Shown one piece after another: positions 34,319 through 43,689 of a stretch of 64,000 nucleotides of DNA. This DNA is from Clostridia bacterium. Its GTDB lineage: Bacteria; Bacillota; Clostridia; Peptostreptococcales; Anaerovoracaceae. The stretch is from the NCBI GenBank assembly GCA_902363595.1, contig CABJAP010000019.1:8264-72263 (forward strand). Direction: 5' to 3'. The notes under the pieces were generated by a model. That model was not told the DNA's origin. It worked only from the letters and a program-made list of their open reading frames with translations, and searched no databases. Both the position numbers and the translations under genes were made by a program. Numbering within the stretch: position 1 is the stretch's first letter; the number at the start of each line of letters is the position of its first letter.

Positions 34319-34605
34319 CATTCTCTCCTTAGAGTTTATTTATACCATTATATGTCATTTGTAAAAATATGTAAAGTCAATTTTTGATATGTTTCATTTT
34401 ATCTCTCATGATCTGGGGCCGGGGCTGCAATTATCTCTGCACTGACATAATATCCAACTGGCCGAAACCGTTGAAATTTTACACTAATTTCAGCCAACCT
34501 ATCAAAATTAGTGTAAACGGCCCAGCTGGCTGGTAACTGGACCGGTCGGCTGGTCAAGTCCGAGGATCAAAACGGCCGTTTCACCGCACCCAGGCAGCGT
34601 CAGAC
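34319..34605. other. gene-free interval with a 13-bp perfect inverted repeat
   Basis: No gene is seen. TTTACACTAATTT (34478-34490) and AAATTAGTGTAAA (34505-34517) form a perfect inverted repeat with a 14-bp spacer. Around 34518-34560 there are several GGCTGG/CCGGTC-like short repeats. The part close to 34319 is AT-rich and likely holds the promoter of the Rpn-like gene. The function of the repeat is unknown. Confidence 0.55.
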
Positions 34606-34645
34606 AAAAAGGCCGGCCGCGAATGTCCATTTTCGCAGCCAGCCC
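34606..34645 (-). terminator. Rho-independent terminator after the symporter gene
   Basis: On the minus strand GGCTGGCTGCGAA pairs with TTCGCGGCCGGCC (two G-U pairs) and is followed by TTTTT. Confidence 0.82.
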
Positions 34646-34683
34646 TTCCTTATTATTCCGGCGATCTGCCCGCCGTGTTCCAT

Positions 34684-36471
34684 TTATCTGTCTTTCAGCT
34701 TATCGCCAGCTCTTTTGCTCGCTTTTGCCATATTGATAATATCTTTTCCGCCCAGGATGGCCAGCATAAAGATCATGAGTCCGCCGACGATGAAGGATAC
34801 CCATACCATGGCCATACCCAGCCCCTGATTTGCAAAGCCCAGGGAAAGAACATAGTGTCCCAGGAAAATAACCGCGATTACAACCCAGAATACCTTCCAA
34901 CCGGTCGTATTGGCGCAAAGCCATCCAAAGATGCCGCCTCTTTGCGGTTTGTCTTCTTCTGCAATCAGCTTGCTGGCCTTCATTTCTTCGCCGAGAACCT
35001 TATAGCTGGTCGCTTTTGCCATCTCGTAATCAGGCTTGGTAGCCAGGCTGACAATGATCATCAAAGGAATGGAAATTGCCACGCCCACATGTACCGCATG
35101 CAGACCGAATACCAGGCCGCCCGGGCTTCCTGTCGTCGCCCACGCATACATTGCCCAGCAAAGAGCTACAGCTCCGCCTCCAATCGTAGCGGCCAGAGCA
35201 CCCGCTGTCGTGGAACGTTTCCAGAACCAAGCGCTCATGGTCGTGGCAAAGAGGCCGGAAAGTCCGATCGCCTGAGCCAAAGCCCACAGAGGAACCAAAA
35301 TCGGCAGCCACAGAGCGCTGGCAATACCGATGGCCACAACAATTACCAAAGAAACTCTGCTGGCAAACAGAACCTGTTTGTCCGTAGCCTTCTTATTGAT
35401 AATCTTCTGATAAATATCTCTGGTGAGGATGGTTACACCATTCATCGCAAAGGATGAACCGCACGAGATAATGGTCATCATCAATCCGGTGAGAATTAGC
35501 ACGCCTACAGCCGTATTGGAGAAATTAATGGTAAACCATGCATACAGGGAGTCGCCTGCCAGACCGTCGGGCATGGTGAATTTGCCGATGGTCACACCCA
35601 CCAGAATCGCCATACCGCTGAGGAACGGGAGCACGTTGTAATAGGATCCGCCCAGTACAGCCAGCATTCCGTTGGAGCTTACTCTCGGAGATTCTCCCAC
35701 ATATGCCCACATATACATCCACGGATCAGCCAGATAGAAGAGGCCCAGCGTTAGCGCATATACGGTAAAGGTAGATGTGTCGATGGCCCAGAAGTTGGTA
35801 AAGCTCTTAGGCAGTACATCATAGAAGGCCACAGTCACCGTATTGGGATCTCCAATCACTTTGAATGCTACAAGAGCGAAAAGTATAATTCCTGCCGCCT
35901 GAAGAATGGATTGGAACCACTGTGTGATCAGTGCGGAGTATTGCCCTGCCGTAATCAGATACAGCAGAATGATGATTGAAGAAACGACTACGCCGAATTC
36001 GGTGCTGGTGCCGAAGACGACCTTCATGGAAACGGAAATCGCTAAGAACTGCATACCGGTCAGGATTGCCGGTCTCGTCAGCGAAACAATTGCAGAAGGT
36101 ACACGGAGCTTTTCGCCGTACCTGGCACAAATGAAGTCTGAGATCGTGACAGCATTGGTCTTTCGTCCGAAATAGTTCAGCCTTCTTGAGAATAAAATAA
36201 TGAAAATTACGCTGCCGGTAACAACGAACAGGGATGCCCACATTTCTGAGATACCGGAGTTAAAGCCATTTCCTACATAACCGGAAACGCTGGCGCCTCC
36301 CACGTAGCCGCCCAGATAAGCGGTAGCCAGCAGCCAGAACGGCGCTTTTCTTCCTGCCAGCAGGAAGTCGTCGGAGGTCGTGGCAAGCCGTTTGAACCAC
36401 ATACCGGCGCCGATGAAAGCGATGACCAGTATGATCAGTACCACGATGGAAATTGTAACGATAGTGTTCAT
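34684..36471 (-). CDS. sodium:solute symporter family protein (SSS), second copy
   Basis: The 595-residue protein has about 13 spans and family marks AGRKAPFWLLATAYLGGYVGGAS near the N-terminus and MMTIISCGSSFAMNGVTILTRDIY in the middle. It imports a small organic solute with Na+. The start follows AAAGGAGACAAA and lies 17 bp after the AbgB-like gene, so both are in one operon with the sigma-54 promoter at 37944. The pairing suggests that it carries the amide substrate of that hydrolase, such as an acyl- or aroyl-amino acid. Confidence 0.86.
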   Translation of the reverse strand: MNTIVTISIVVLIILVIAFIGAGMWFKRLATTSDDFLLAGRKAPFWLLATAYLGGYVGGASVSGYVGNGFNSGISEMWASLFVVTGSVIFIILFSRRLNYFGRKTNAVTISDFICARYGEKLRVPSAIVSLTRPAILTGMQFLAISVSMKVVFGTSTEFGVVVSSIIILLYLITAGQYSALITQWFQSILQAAGIILFALVAFKVIGDPNTVTVAFYDVLPKSFTNFWAIDTSTFTVYALTLGLFYLADPWMYMWAYVGESPRVSSNGMLAVLGGSYYNVLPFLSGMAILVGVTIGKFTMPDGLAGDSLYAWFTINFSNTAVGVLILTGLMMTIISCGSSFAMNGVTILTRDIYQKIINKKATDKQVLFASRVSLVIVVAIGIASALWLPILVPLWALAQAIGLSGLFATTMSAWFWKRSTTAGALAATIGGGAVALCWAMYAWATTGSPGGLVFGLHAVHVGVAISIPLMIIVSLATKPDYEMAKATSYKVLGEEMKASKLIAEEDKPQRGGIFGWLCANTTGWKVFWVVIAVIFLGHYVLSLGFANQGLGMAMVWVSFIVGGLMIFMLAILGGKDIINMAKASKRAGDKLKDR

Positions 36472-36488
36472 TTTGTCTCCTTTCTATT

Positions 36489-37901
36489 TTATCTATATTT
36501 TGCCATAACGTCTTCATTGAGATGGATCGGCGGTTCATAATCATCCGGCAGCAGACATTTATAAGTACGCCCTTCCATCCTTTCATCAAATTCCGCCTTC
36601 GCTCTGCTCAGCAGATCAGGATCGCACAGCAGATCGGCCGCTGATAAGGAAATAACCTTGGCCGCGGTGTCCATGCTCTTTTGCCCCATGGTATCCGCCG
36701 CGCATCTGGCAACGCCCCAGTGATGCCATCCGCAGTTTTCCATGCCCATCGCGATCCACGGCGAAGCATAGGGAGCATTCCAGCTGAATTCCGAAGTATC
36801 GCAGACAACCGTATATCCGCCTTCAAATGGGGAGATTTCTTTCGGCAGTCCGGTTTCCGGCGCCCCCAGTTCTCTTTGAATCGCCTTGGCCTTTTCATGT
36901 TCTTCTTCGGTAAAGGCCGGCGGACCGACCAACTGCATATTCTTATGTACCGCTTCTGCCAGCGCCTTATTGGGGATTTTGTGGTGAGTAGCGGTAATCA
37001 GCTCGGTTTCCACTTCTGTTTCTGTTGCCAGCGCCGCGCCTTCCGCGCACTTGGTAATCCGGCCCAGGGCGTTCTGCGCATCTTCTGTAGTGATGAACCT
37101 GCCAATATACCAGGCAGTAGTCACATCTGGGACAACGCTTGGGAATTCCGGACCAGTATTGGTCAGTGTATAGTTGATGGTATTGGCCGCATCCGGCGGG
37201 CATCCTGGATAGATGTGTTCCCGCATCAACTCCACGCCATGAGCCTGAAGCATGGCCGCATCCAGAGCGCTTCTTCCATGCCACGGAGAGTTGCCATGGG
37301 AAGTTCTCCCCTTAAAATGATATTTCACGCTGAAATACGCGCAGCAGCTGTCATAATTGGCCTTGGTGTAGGACCATGGATGCCAGTCCAGAAAAGCATC
37401 AAATCCCTCAAAGCAACCGGCCTTTCCCATGAAAGGTTTTCCTAAGCACAGCTCTTCGGCGGGAGTTCCCAGGACTTTGACAGTTCCGCCAAGACCGAAT
37501 TCCTCCATTGCATTTTTGATGGCAATAGCTGCTTTTGCGCCTCCTGCTCCCAGCAGATTGTGGCCGCAGCCCTGTCCCGGTGCGCCTTCAACAACCGGCT
37601 CCTTAGTCAGAGGTTCCGCCTTCTGGGAAAGTCCTGGAAGAGCATCATATTCCGCATTGATGCCAATCACGGGACGGCCTTCTCCATAAGATGCGATGAA
37701 AGCAGTAGGCATGCCCGCAGCGCCCCTCTCCACCTGGAATCCGTTTTCCTCCAGCAGGTCCATCAGCACAGCCGATGACTTGAATTCCTGCATGGACAGT
37801 TCCGGTGTATTCCAGATTTTCTGTTCCGCTTCATAGAAGCGTTCTGTGTTCTCTTCGTTCCATTTGATCAAAAAATCTTTGATCTTATTTAATTCACTCA
37901 C
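36489..37901 (-). CDS. AbgB-like M20 amidohydrolase
   Basis: The 470-residue enzyme is close in length and motif order to the B subunit of p-aminobenzoyl-glutamate hydrolase (M20D). Metal site stretches include GINAEYDALPGL, GQGCGHNLLGAGG, GTPAEELCLG and DWHPWSYTKANYDS. It cleaves an amide bond of an N-acyl amino acid. No A-type partner gene is adjacent, so it may work as a homomer on another amide. It begins with GTG at 37901 after GGAGTCGTCAA. Its sigma-54 promoter is 43 bp upstream, with AAGTC/GACTT repeats above it. Confidence 0.82.
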   Translation of the reverse strand: MSELNKIKDFLIKWNEENTERFYEAEQKIWNTPELSMQEFKSSAVLMDLLEENGFQVERGAAGMPTAFIASYGEGRPVIGINAEYDALPGLSQKAEPLTKEPVVEGAPGQGCGHNLLGAGGAKAAIAIKNAMEEFGLGGTVKVLGTPAEELCLGKPFMGKAGCFEGFDAFLDWHPWSYTKANYDSCCAYFSVKYHFKGRTSHGNSPWHGRSALDAAMLQAHGVELMREHIYPGCPPDAANTINYTLTNTGPEFPSVVPDVTTAWYIGRFITTEDAQNALGRITKCAEGAALATETEVETELITATHHKIPNKALAEAVHKNMQLVGPPAFTEEEHEKAKAIQRELGAPETGLPKEISPFEGGYTVVCDTSEFSWNAPYASPWIAMGMENCGWHHWGVARCAADTMGQKSMDTAAKVISLSAADLLCDPDLLSRAKAEFDERMEGRTYKCLLPDDYEPPIHLNEDVMAKYR

Positions 37902-37943
37902 TTGACGACTCCTTTCTTTTTCAATTCACACCCATATATAACC

Positions 37944-37958
37944 GCAATATATGTGCCA
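37944..37958 (-). promoter_or_regulatory. sigma-54 promoter of the AbgB-like / symporter operon
   Basis: The complement reads TGGCAC-ATATA-TTGCG, a full match 43 bp before the GTG start at 37901. Confidence 0.87.
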
Positions 37959-38070
37959 AATACGATCGGTGCAGTTTTCAGATTCTTGAGAATTGACAGA
38001 AAACCAATGGCTTGAGGATTTTATAAAAAGCGGGCAGCCTCAAAAAATACCGTAAACTTTTATCATTTTT

Positions 38071-38104
38071 AAGTCAGAATCGACTTTTTAAGTCATGATG
38101 ACTT
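38071..38104. promoter_or_regulatory. paired AAGTC/GACTT inverted repeats (candidate enhancer)
   Basis: AAGTCAGAATCGACTT (38071-38086) and AAGTCATGATGACTT (38090-38104) have the same arms with a 5-6 bp spacer. They lie about 113-146 bp upstream of the -24 box at 37958 and just past the stop codon of the next gene. Confidence 0.55.
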
Positions 38105-39332
38105 AAATCGTTTCCTTGTCCAATTTAACCAGGACGTCGGCAGTCAGTTCCGTTCCCGCCACTAAATCTTCCCACTTGGTGTTCTCCTGAGGACAGTGGC
38201 TCATTCCTTTGATGCTGGGGACGAAGATCATTCCCGTGGGGATGATTTCACTGATAAATACGGCGTCATGGCCGGCCCCTGAAATAATCCGCATAGCGGG
38301 CAGATTCTTTTCGTTGGCCGCTTCTTCCACGCAGCCAACAATCGTCTCATTAAAGACGGCCGGTTTAGCCCGCCAGTATTGCTCGATTTGAACGGAAACA
38401 CCAAATTCATCACAAGTCTTCTGGATAATATCTTTCGTCTGCTGTTCCAGTTCTGCCATACCCTCATCGGTGTGGTAGCGCAGGTCAATACTGAAGTATA
38501 CGGTTCCCGGAACGATATTCTTGCTGGCCGGCTGAGCATTTATGATGCCGTTTGTAATGACAGCCGGTTCTCCAAAGTCAATGCAGTTTTTGCGAATGCG
38601 GGAAATGGCTTCTGCGGCGGCGACCAATGCATCCTTTCTATGGGACATGGGCGTTGTTCCTGCATGGTTTGCTTCTCCGGAAATGGTTATGTCAAGTCCA
38701 GTGATTCCCAGTGCACCGGTTACGATTCCGCACGAAAGGCCCTTGGCATCCAAAACCGGTCCTTGTTCAATATGGGGCTCCAAATAAGCTTTGGCCTTTG
38801 TCAGTCGGTTTTCTTTCTCTCCCTGATAACCGATTCGCTTCAGTTCATCTTCATAGCGAACCCCCTCTGTATCTTCCCGGTCGTATACCCACTGAGGATC
38901 AAACACACCTGCGTTTACCCCGCTGGCTAGCATAGGCGGAACAAATCTTGCGCCTTCCTCATTGGTCCAATCAGCAAGAATTAAATCACTGTCCAGCTCA
39001 AGACCGCTTTCTTTGATGGAGAGGATGGCTTCCAATCCGGCCATGACGCCGAAAAATCCGTCGTATTTCCCTCCGTTGGGCTGAGTATCCATATGGGAGC
39101 CCACGCAGATTGGCAGCGCCTTTTCATCCGTTCCCTTCATCACGCCGTATACGGTTCCCATATCGTCGATGCGCACCGACATTCCAGCTTCCTCCATCCA
39201 TGAGACTAATAAATCGCGCGCCTCACGATCGGCATCCGACAGGGCAAGCCTCATCATTCCCTCCTCCTCGGTTACAGCTATTGCGTTAATTCGATCCATT
39301 CGCTGTCTAAGTCTCTCCTCGTTTATTCGCAT
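38103..39332 (-). CDS. M20 family carbamoylase/allantoate-amidohydrolase-type hydrolase
   Basis: The 409-residue zinc or manganese enzyme has GSHMDTQPNGGKYDGFFGV, NEEGARF, and HIEQGPVLDAKG, the signature of N-carbamoyl amino acid hydrolase, allantoate amidohydrolase and related hydrolases. It releases ammonia and CO2 from an N-carbamoyl or ureido amino acid. The start follows GGAGAGACTTAAAACA. A sigma-54 promoter lies 49 bp upstream, and the activator gene at 39530-41008 is just above. Two other members are at 43806-45083 and 51165-52388, so this one likely serves a distinct ureido substrate. Confidence 0.82.
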   Translation of the reverse strand: MRINEERLRQRMDRINAIAVTEEEGMMRLALSDADREARDLLVSWMEEAGMSVRIDDMGTVYGVMKGTDEKALPICVGSHMDTQPNGGKYDGFFGVMAGLEAILSIKESGLELDSDLILADWTNEEGARFVPPMLASGVNAGVFDPQWVYDREDTEGVRYEDELKRIGYQGEKENRLTKAKAYLEPHIEQGPVLDAKGLSCGIVTGALGITGLDITISGEANHAGTTPMSHRKDALVAAAEAISRIRKNCIDFGEPAVITNGIINAQPASKNIVPGTVYFSIDLRYHTDEGMAELEQQTKDIIQKTCDEFGVSVQIEQYWRAKPAVFNETIVGCVEEAANEKNLPAMRIISGAGHDAVFISEIIPTGMIFVPSIKGMSHCPQENTKWEDLVAGTELTADVLVKLDKETI

Positions 39333-39380
39333 TGTTTTAAGTCTCTCCTTTCCAAATTTGATATTTGCCCCCTATATTCC

Positions 39381-39395
39381 GCAACATCCATGCCA
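39381..39395 (-). promoter_or_regulatory. sigma-54 promoter of the carbamoylase-type gene
   Basis: The complement reads TGGCAT-GGATG-TTGCG, 49 bp before the start at 39332. An ATGC-N6-GCAT match (39390-39403) overlaps the -24 box and may be chance. Confidence 0.8.
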
Positions 39396-39529
39396 GGTTG
39401 CATTTGGAAAACGCGGCAGTATTCTGAAAATACGAAAAAATAAAGGCTAGAAAGAATTAAAAAAGAACCGTGCTAAAGGTTTGAATTCCTTCAGGCGGCC
39501 CCATATAAGTCTAAATCGAATTACGCGAT

Positions 39530-41008
39530 TCAGCCTTGACTTTCCTTTATGTACTTTTTAATTCTGCGATAGGCCGTCGACTGGCTTATGCCCAGGACCT
39601 CAGCTACTTTATAACTGCTCTTATAGCGCTCGTAAGCTTTAATAATGATATCCTTTTCCACCTCTTCCACTGTTTTATTGAGGGCATCTTTTCTGCCGTC
39701 TTCCTGGCTGCGTTCATCCTGATCCAGGGCCAGCACCCAGCCGGATTCATTGGTCACGACCAATCGTTCAATATAATTTTCAAGTTCGCGCACATTGCCT
39801 TTCCAATCGTGATTCATGATAAAATTCATGGTTTCTTCGTCCAACTTCATCTTTTTATTATACTTTTTCATGTACATGTCCAGGAAATGCTGAGTGATCA
39901 CGCCCAAATCATCCCGTCTTTCCCGCAGCGGCGGAATGTAAATGGGGATGACATTGATTCGGTAATAGAGATCGGATCGAAAGGTTCCCCGTTCCACTTC
40001 CAACTCCAAAGCCCGGTTACTGGCAGCAATGATTCTGGTATCGATGGGAATTTCTCTGGTACCCCCTACCCGGGTCAATTTTTTGGTCTGCAAAAAATGA
40101 AGGATTTTAACCTGGAGCATCAAAGGCAGCTCACTAATTTCGTCGAGAAACAGCGTTCCGCCGTCGCTCAGCTCGATCAGTCCCGGCTTTCCTTTTTTAT
40201 CAGCTCCAGTGAATGCTCCGCTCTCGTAGCCGAATAGCTCTGACTCCAGGAGGTTTTCCGGTATGGCTCCGCAGTTGATGCTGACCATCCGTTTTACGGA
40301 GCGATTGCTGGTTTCATGGATATAGGAGGCCAGCACGCCTTTGCCCACACCGGTTTCTCCGGTTATCAGCACATTGGATTCCGTGTTTTTAATCACATCC
40401 GCCAATCCCAGAACCTCTTTCATGGCTTTGCTCTCAGCGATGATTTCTTTTTTCTCTACCTTCTGTTTTTCGCACTTTTCTTTGCCTCGCATATATCGGG
40501 TCAAAGAATTCATCTCGTCCAGCTTGACCGCATTGGTAACAACCCGGAAGAGCGTACCATTTTCATCAAATACCGGTACGCCGGTCACGGCCATACGCTT
40601 TACATCACGGATATCCTGCAGTACAGAAATCGGCCGCTTTTCCTTGAGGGTCAGCAAACACACAGAAGGCCGGAAAATCCCGTCCCCATCCAGGTCAGCC
40701 ACGTTTTTGCCCAAGACTTCATGCCGGTTCATTTTCACCATTTTCTCATAAGATTTATTAACCCTGAGGCATTCGCCGTCTGCATCGCAGACAAAGAAAC
40801 TGTTGGGAGATTCTTCAAAAATGAGGTTCAACTCTTTGCTCGACTGAAAGATGACCTCCAGTGCGGCTAGCAGCTCGTCCTCTGTCTGAGGGCTCTTTTT
40901 CATCCTGGAAGTCTCGTACTGGGCAATTCCCACGTTTTCCAGCGCTTTCATGTAAAGCTCCACTTTGGCTTTGATTTTTTCAAACAAGCTTTGATCCATA
41001 TGTTCCAT
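39530..41008 (-). CDS. sigma-54 dependent transcriptional activator (PAS-AAA+-HTH)
   Basis: The 492-residue activator has an N-terminal helical region, a PAS domain (about 70-180; NSFFVCDADGECLRVNKSYEK), an AAA+ core with GETGVGKG, loop GAFTGA and GGTLFLDEIS, and a C-terminal HTH (VAEVLGISQSTAYRRIKKY). The start at 41008 follows AAAGGAGATACGATT. A longer reading to 41248 runs back into the PreA gene and has no ribosome site. It is directly upstream of the sigma-54-driven carbamoylase-type gene on the same strand and is the likely local activator. Confidence 0.9.
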   Translation of the reverse strand: MEHMDQSLFEKIKAKVELYMKALENVGIAQYETSRMKKSPQTEDELLAALEVIFQSSKELNLIFEESPNSFFVCDADGECLRVNKSYEKMVKMNRHEVLGKNVADLDGDGIFRPSVCLLTLKEKRPISVLQDIRDVKRMAVTGVPVFDENGTLFRVVTNAVKLDEMNSLTRYMRGKEKCEKQKVEKKEIIAESKAMKEVLGLADVIKNTESNVLITGETGVGKGVLASYIHETSNRSVKRMVSINCGAIPENLLESELFGYESGAFTGADKKGKPGLIELSDGGTLFLDEISELPLMLQVKILHFLQTKKLTRVGGTREIPIDTRIIAASNRALELEVERGTFRSDLYYRINVIPIYIPPLRERRDDLGVITQHFLDMYMKKYNKKMKLDEETMNFIMNHDWKGNVRELENYIERLVVTNESGWVLALDQDERSQEDGRKDALNKTVEEVEKDIIIKAYERYKSSYKVAEVLGISQSTAYRRIKKYIKESQG

Positions 41009-41082
41009 AATCGTATCTCCTTTGGGTCCCATGCTAAACGAGGATCCTATTTTTGTCAAGAACCACAGCCAAAAACAGGAAA

Positions 41083-41100
41083 ACACCTCCGGAGAGGTGT
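41083..41100 (-). terminator. Rho-independent terminator after the PreA gene
   Basis: ACACCTC pairs with GAGGTGT around CGGA. On the minus strand TTTTCCTG follows. It lies 33 bp past the stop codon. Confidence 0.75.
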
Positions 41101-41133
41101 AATCCCGTTGTGTATGGTAACTTTGTGTGAAGA

Positions 41134-42387
41134 TTACTCGTAGTGATGTTTGAGAGTGATATCCGCCGGTTTTCTGCCGTCTTTCCACTTGATTTCTCCC
41201 GGTGTAATACATTCCTGAACCGGGCATACGTTGATACACAGGTGGCATCCTACGCAGTTGTCGTTCAGTTCGGGTCTTCTTTTCTCTTCATTCCAGTCAA
41301 TGGCCTGATGAGCGCCGTCATAACAGGAGATATAACATCTGCCGCAGCCAATGCATTTATCTTCATTGAAATCAGGCAGGATTTTGAAGTCACGGTTCAG
41401 CTCTTCCGCAGGGATGATATTCGGCAGTGCGCAGCCGATAAATTCATCCAGTTTATTGTAACCCCTCTCGTCCATAAAGTGCATGAGGCCGCTCGCCATA
41501 TCTTCAACAATCCGATATCCGTACTGCATGATGGCAGTGGTAACCTGAACGTTTCTGCATCCCAAAGCCAGGAATTCAGCCGCGTCTCTCCAGGTTTCAA
41601 TACCTCCGATTCCAGAAATCTCCAGATCTTTCAACTTTTCATTCTGGAGCATTTGAGCGATGAATCTGAGCGCGATGGGCTTAACAGCTGCGCCGGAGTA
41701 GCCGGAAATCGAAGACTTTCCATTTACAACAGGCATTGCCGTCATATTCTCAAAGTCAATGTTGGTAATCGACTTGATGGTATTGATCGCCGATACAGAG
41801 GCCGCTCCGCCTTCAATAGCTGCGATTGCAGGTTCTTCCATGTTCTTGCAGTTGGGTGTCATCTTGGCGATGAAGGGGATTTTTGTAGTCTCGGAAACCG
41901 CTTTGGAATAAGATCTTACCAGTTCAAGATTGGTTCCTACGTCAGAACCCATATCGTGGCTGGTCATCTGCGGGCAGGAGAAGTTTCCTTCGATTAAATC
42001 CGCTTCCGCCTGTTCCGCCATCTTAGCCAAATCTCTCCATTCCTGTTCGTTGCTTCCCATGATGGAAGCAACCATGATTTTTTCCGGATAAGCTCTCTTG
42101 AGCTTACGCATATTCTCAAAGTTCAATTCAGTAGGCTTGTCGGAAATCTGCTCCATGTTTTTAAAGCCGACCCATGGTAGGCCCTCTTTATTCACATTGT
42201 CAAATCTGGGGGAGCATTCGTCAGCAACGAAGATACCTACGGTCTTATAAAACACGCCGCCCCAGCCTGCTTCAAAACTCTTTGCAACCATCTCGTAATT
42301 ACTTCCAACCGGTGAGCTTGAAAGGAAGAACGGATTTTCGCATTCAACACCTAAATAGTTTATAGATAAATCTTTTTTAACTGCCAT
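41134..42387 (-). CDS. preA: NAD-dependent dihydropyrimidine dehydrogenase subunit PreA
   Basis: The 417-residue protein matches the PreA layout: an FMN TIM-barrel of dihydroorotate dehydrogenase type with SSSPVGSNYEMV, NFSCPQMTSH, NGKSSISGYSG and SGIGGIETW, followed by two C-terminal [4Fe-4S] sites (CIGCGRCYISCYDG and CVGCHLCINVCPVQEC). With PreT it reduces uracil or thymine to the dihydro form using NADH. The start follows GGAGTGAAGTAGG and lies one base after the PreT stop, so expression is coupled. It is the last gene of the LacI-controlled operon. Confidence 0.93.
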   Translation of the reverse strand: MAVKKDLSINYLGVECENPFFLSSSPVGSNYEMVAKSFEAGWGGVFYKTVGIFVADECSPRFDNVNKEGLPWVGFKNMEQISDKPTELNFENMRKLKRAYPEKIMVASIMGSNEQEWRDLAKMAEQAEADLIEGNFSCPQMTSHDMGSDVGTNLELVRSYSKAVSETTKIPFIAKMTPNCKNMEEPAIAAIEGGAASVSAINTIKSITNIDFENMTAMPVVNGKSSISGYSGAAVKPIALRFIAQMLQNEKLKDLEISGIGGIETWRDAAEFLALGCRNVQVTTAIMQYGYRIVEDMASGLMHFMDERGYNKLDEFIGCALPNIIPAEELNRDFKILPDFNEDKCIGCGRCYISCYDGAHQAIDWNEEKRRPELNDNCVGCHLCINVCPVQECITPGEIKWKDGRKPADITLKHHYE

Positions 42388-42388
42388 C

Positions 42389-43654
42389 CTACTTCACTCC
42401 TTTCTTCTCAAGATATGCAATCATAGAGGCTGCGGCATCTTTTCCCGCCGCTACTGCTTCTACAACTGTCTTGCCGCCGTTTACAATGTCTCCGGCCGCA
42501 AAATACTTGTCGGCGCTGGTAATGCCGTCCTCGCCGGCATCAATCGTGCCTTTTTCCGTAACTTTGACAGGAGCGATCTTCGTCATATCCTGTGGACCCT
42601 GGCCGGTTGCAAATACAATGGTATCCGCGGAAACCTGCATCTGAGCCGCATCGTCTCTGAATCCTTTGAATACGGCAGTTTCAACTTTGCCGTTTCCTTT
42701 TACCGCTGCCGGCGCCATACCGGTGGTAATACCGATACCCAACTCCAGCGCGTACTGGAATTCCGACATATTGCCGGGAGCCTCTTCCAGTGTTCTTCTG
42801 TAAACGATCTTCACATCGTCCGCTCCCAGAAGTTTTGCGGTTACGGCGCAGTCAACCGTAACATCGCCGCCGCCTACAACGACGACTTTCTTTCCCGGAT
42901 CGAAGCCTTCGCCCTTGGTTCTGGCTTCCTTCAGGAAATCAGCTGCCGCGTAAACGCCTTTCAGGTCTTTTCCTTCGATATCCGGAATCCGGATGCCCCA
43001 CAAACCGGCACCGATGAATACGGCATCATAATCTGCAACATCTGCTTCTTTTACTTCTTTTCCAAATTCAAACTTAACACCCAGACCTTCTACCTGTGCG
43101 ATATCGTGGTCAACGACAGCCTGAGGCAGTCTGCTGGGAACGATTCCGTATGTAAGCACGCCGCCGGCCTTGGCTTCTCTTTCCAGGATTGTCACCTGAT
43201 ATCCGGCTTTGGCCAGTTCTGCGGCACAGGCCAGAGATGCTGGTCCTGCTCCTACGCAGGCAACCTTTGCCGCCTTCTTTTCATCAGGCGCATTCAGTAT
43301 TTTCATACCGAACGTCTTTTCTTGATCAATGGCATATCTCTGCAGCTTTCCGATTTCAATCGGTCTGTCGATGCCGCATCTCGAGCAAGCTTCCTCGCAA
43401 AGCTTGTCATATGGGCAAACTCTTGCGCAGGTTCCGCCTAAAACATTGTTTTCTCGAATCGTTTCAGCTGCGCCTTTGACGTTTCTGAATCTGATCGAGC
43501 GAATGAACTTTGCAGGGTCAGTTCCTGCCGGGCAGCTCTGGCTGCATGGTGCGTCGTGACACAACAGGCATCTTGCGGCTTCTTCCATAGCGGTTCTATG
43601 GCTAAATCCACAAACAGCTTCTGCGGTGTACTTTGCTTCTACTACTTTACTCAA
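42389..43654 (-). CDS. preT: dihydropyrimidine dehydrogenase subunit PreT (FAD, Fe-S)
   Basis: The 421-residue protein has an N-terminal cysteine-rich Fe-S region (CLLCHDAPCSQSCPAGTDP, CARVCPYDKLC, ACSRCGIDRP) and FAD and NAD sites (CVGAGPASLACA and VVVGGGDVTVDCA), the GltD-like half of bacterial dihydropyrimidine dehydrogenase. It passes electrons from NADH to PreA. The start is TTG at 43654 after GGAGGAATGTAAA. A terminator-like structure lies in the gap to the upstream carbamoylase gene, so PreT/PreA may depend on read-through or a promoter that I could not place. Confidence 0.9.
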   Translation of the reverse strand: MSKVVEAKYTAEAVCGFSHRTAMEEAARCLLCHDAPCSQSCPAGTDPAKFIRSIRFRNVKGAAETIRENNVLGGTCARVCPYDKLCEEACSRCGIDRPIEIGKLQRYAIDQEKTFGMKILNAPDEKKAAKVACVGAGPASLACAAELAKAGYQVTILEREAKAGGVLTYGIVPSRLPQAVVDHDIAQVEGLGVKFEFGKEVKEADVADYDAVFIGAGLWGIRIPDIEGKDLKGVYAAADFLKEARTKGEGFDPGKKVVVVGGGDVTVDCAVTAKLLGADDVKIVYRRTLEEAPGNMSEFQYALELGIGITTGMAPAAVKGNGKVETAVFKGFRDDAAQMQVSADTIVFATGQGPQDMTKIAPVKVTEKGTIDAGEDGITSADKYFAAGDIVNGGKTVVEAVAAGKDAAASMIAYLEKKGVK

Positions 43655-43689
43655 TTTACATTCCTCCTTACCGCGTCGCTTCTTTCCTT

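Noticed and set aside
39390..39403. Fifth ATGC-N6-GCAT match
   Set aside because: It overlaps the -24 box of a sigma-54 promoter, the wrong place for an enhancer; one chance match is expected in a window this size.
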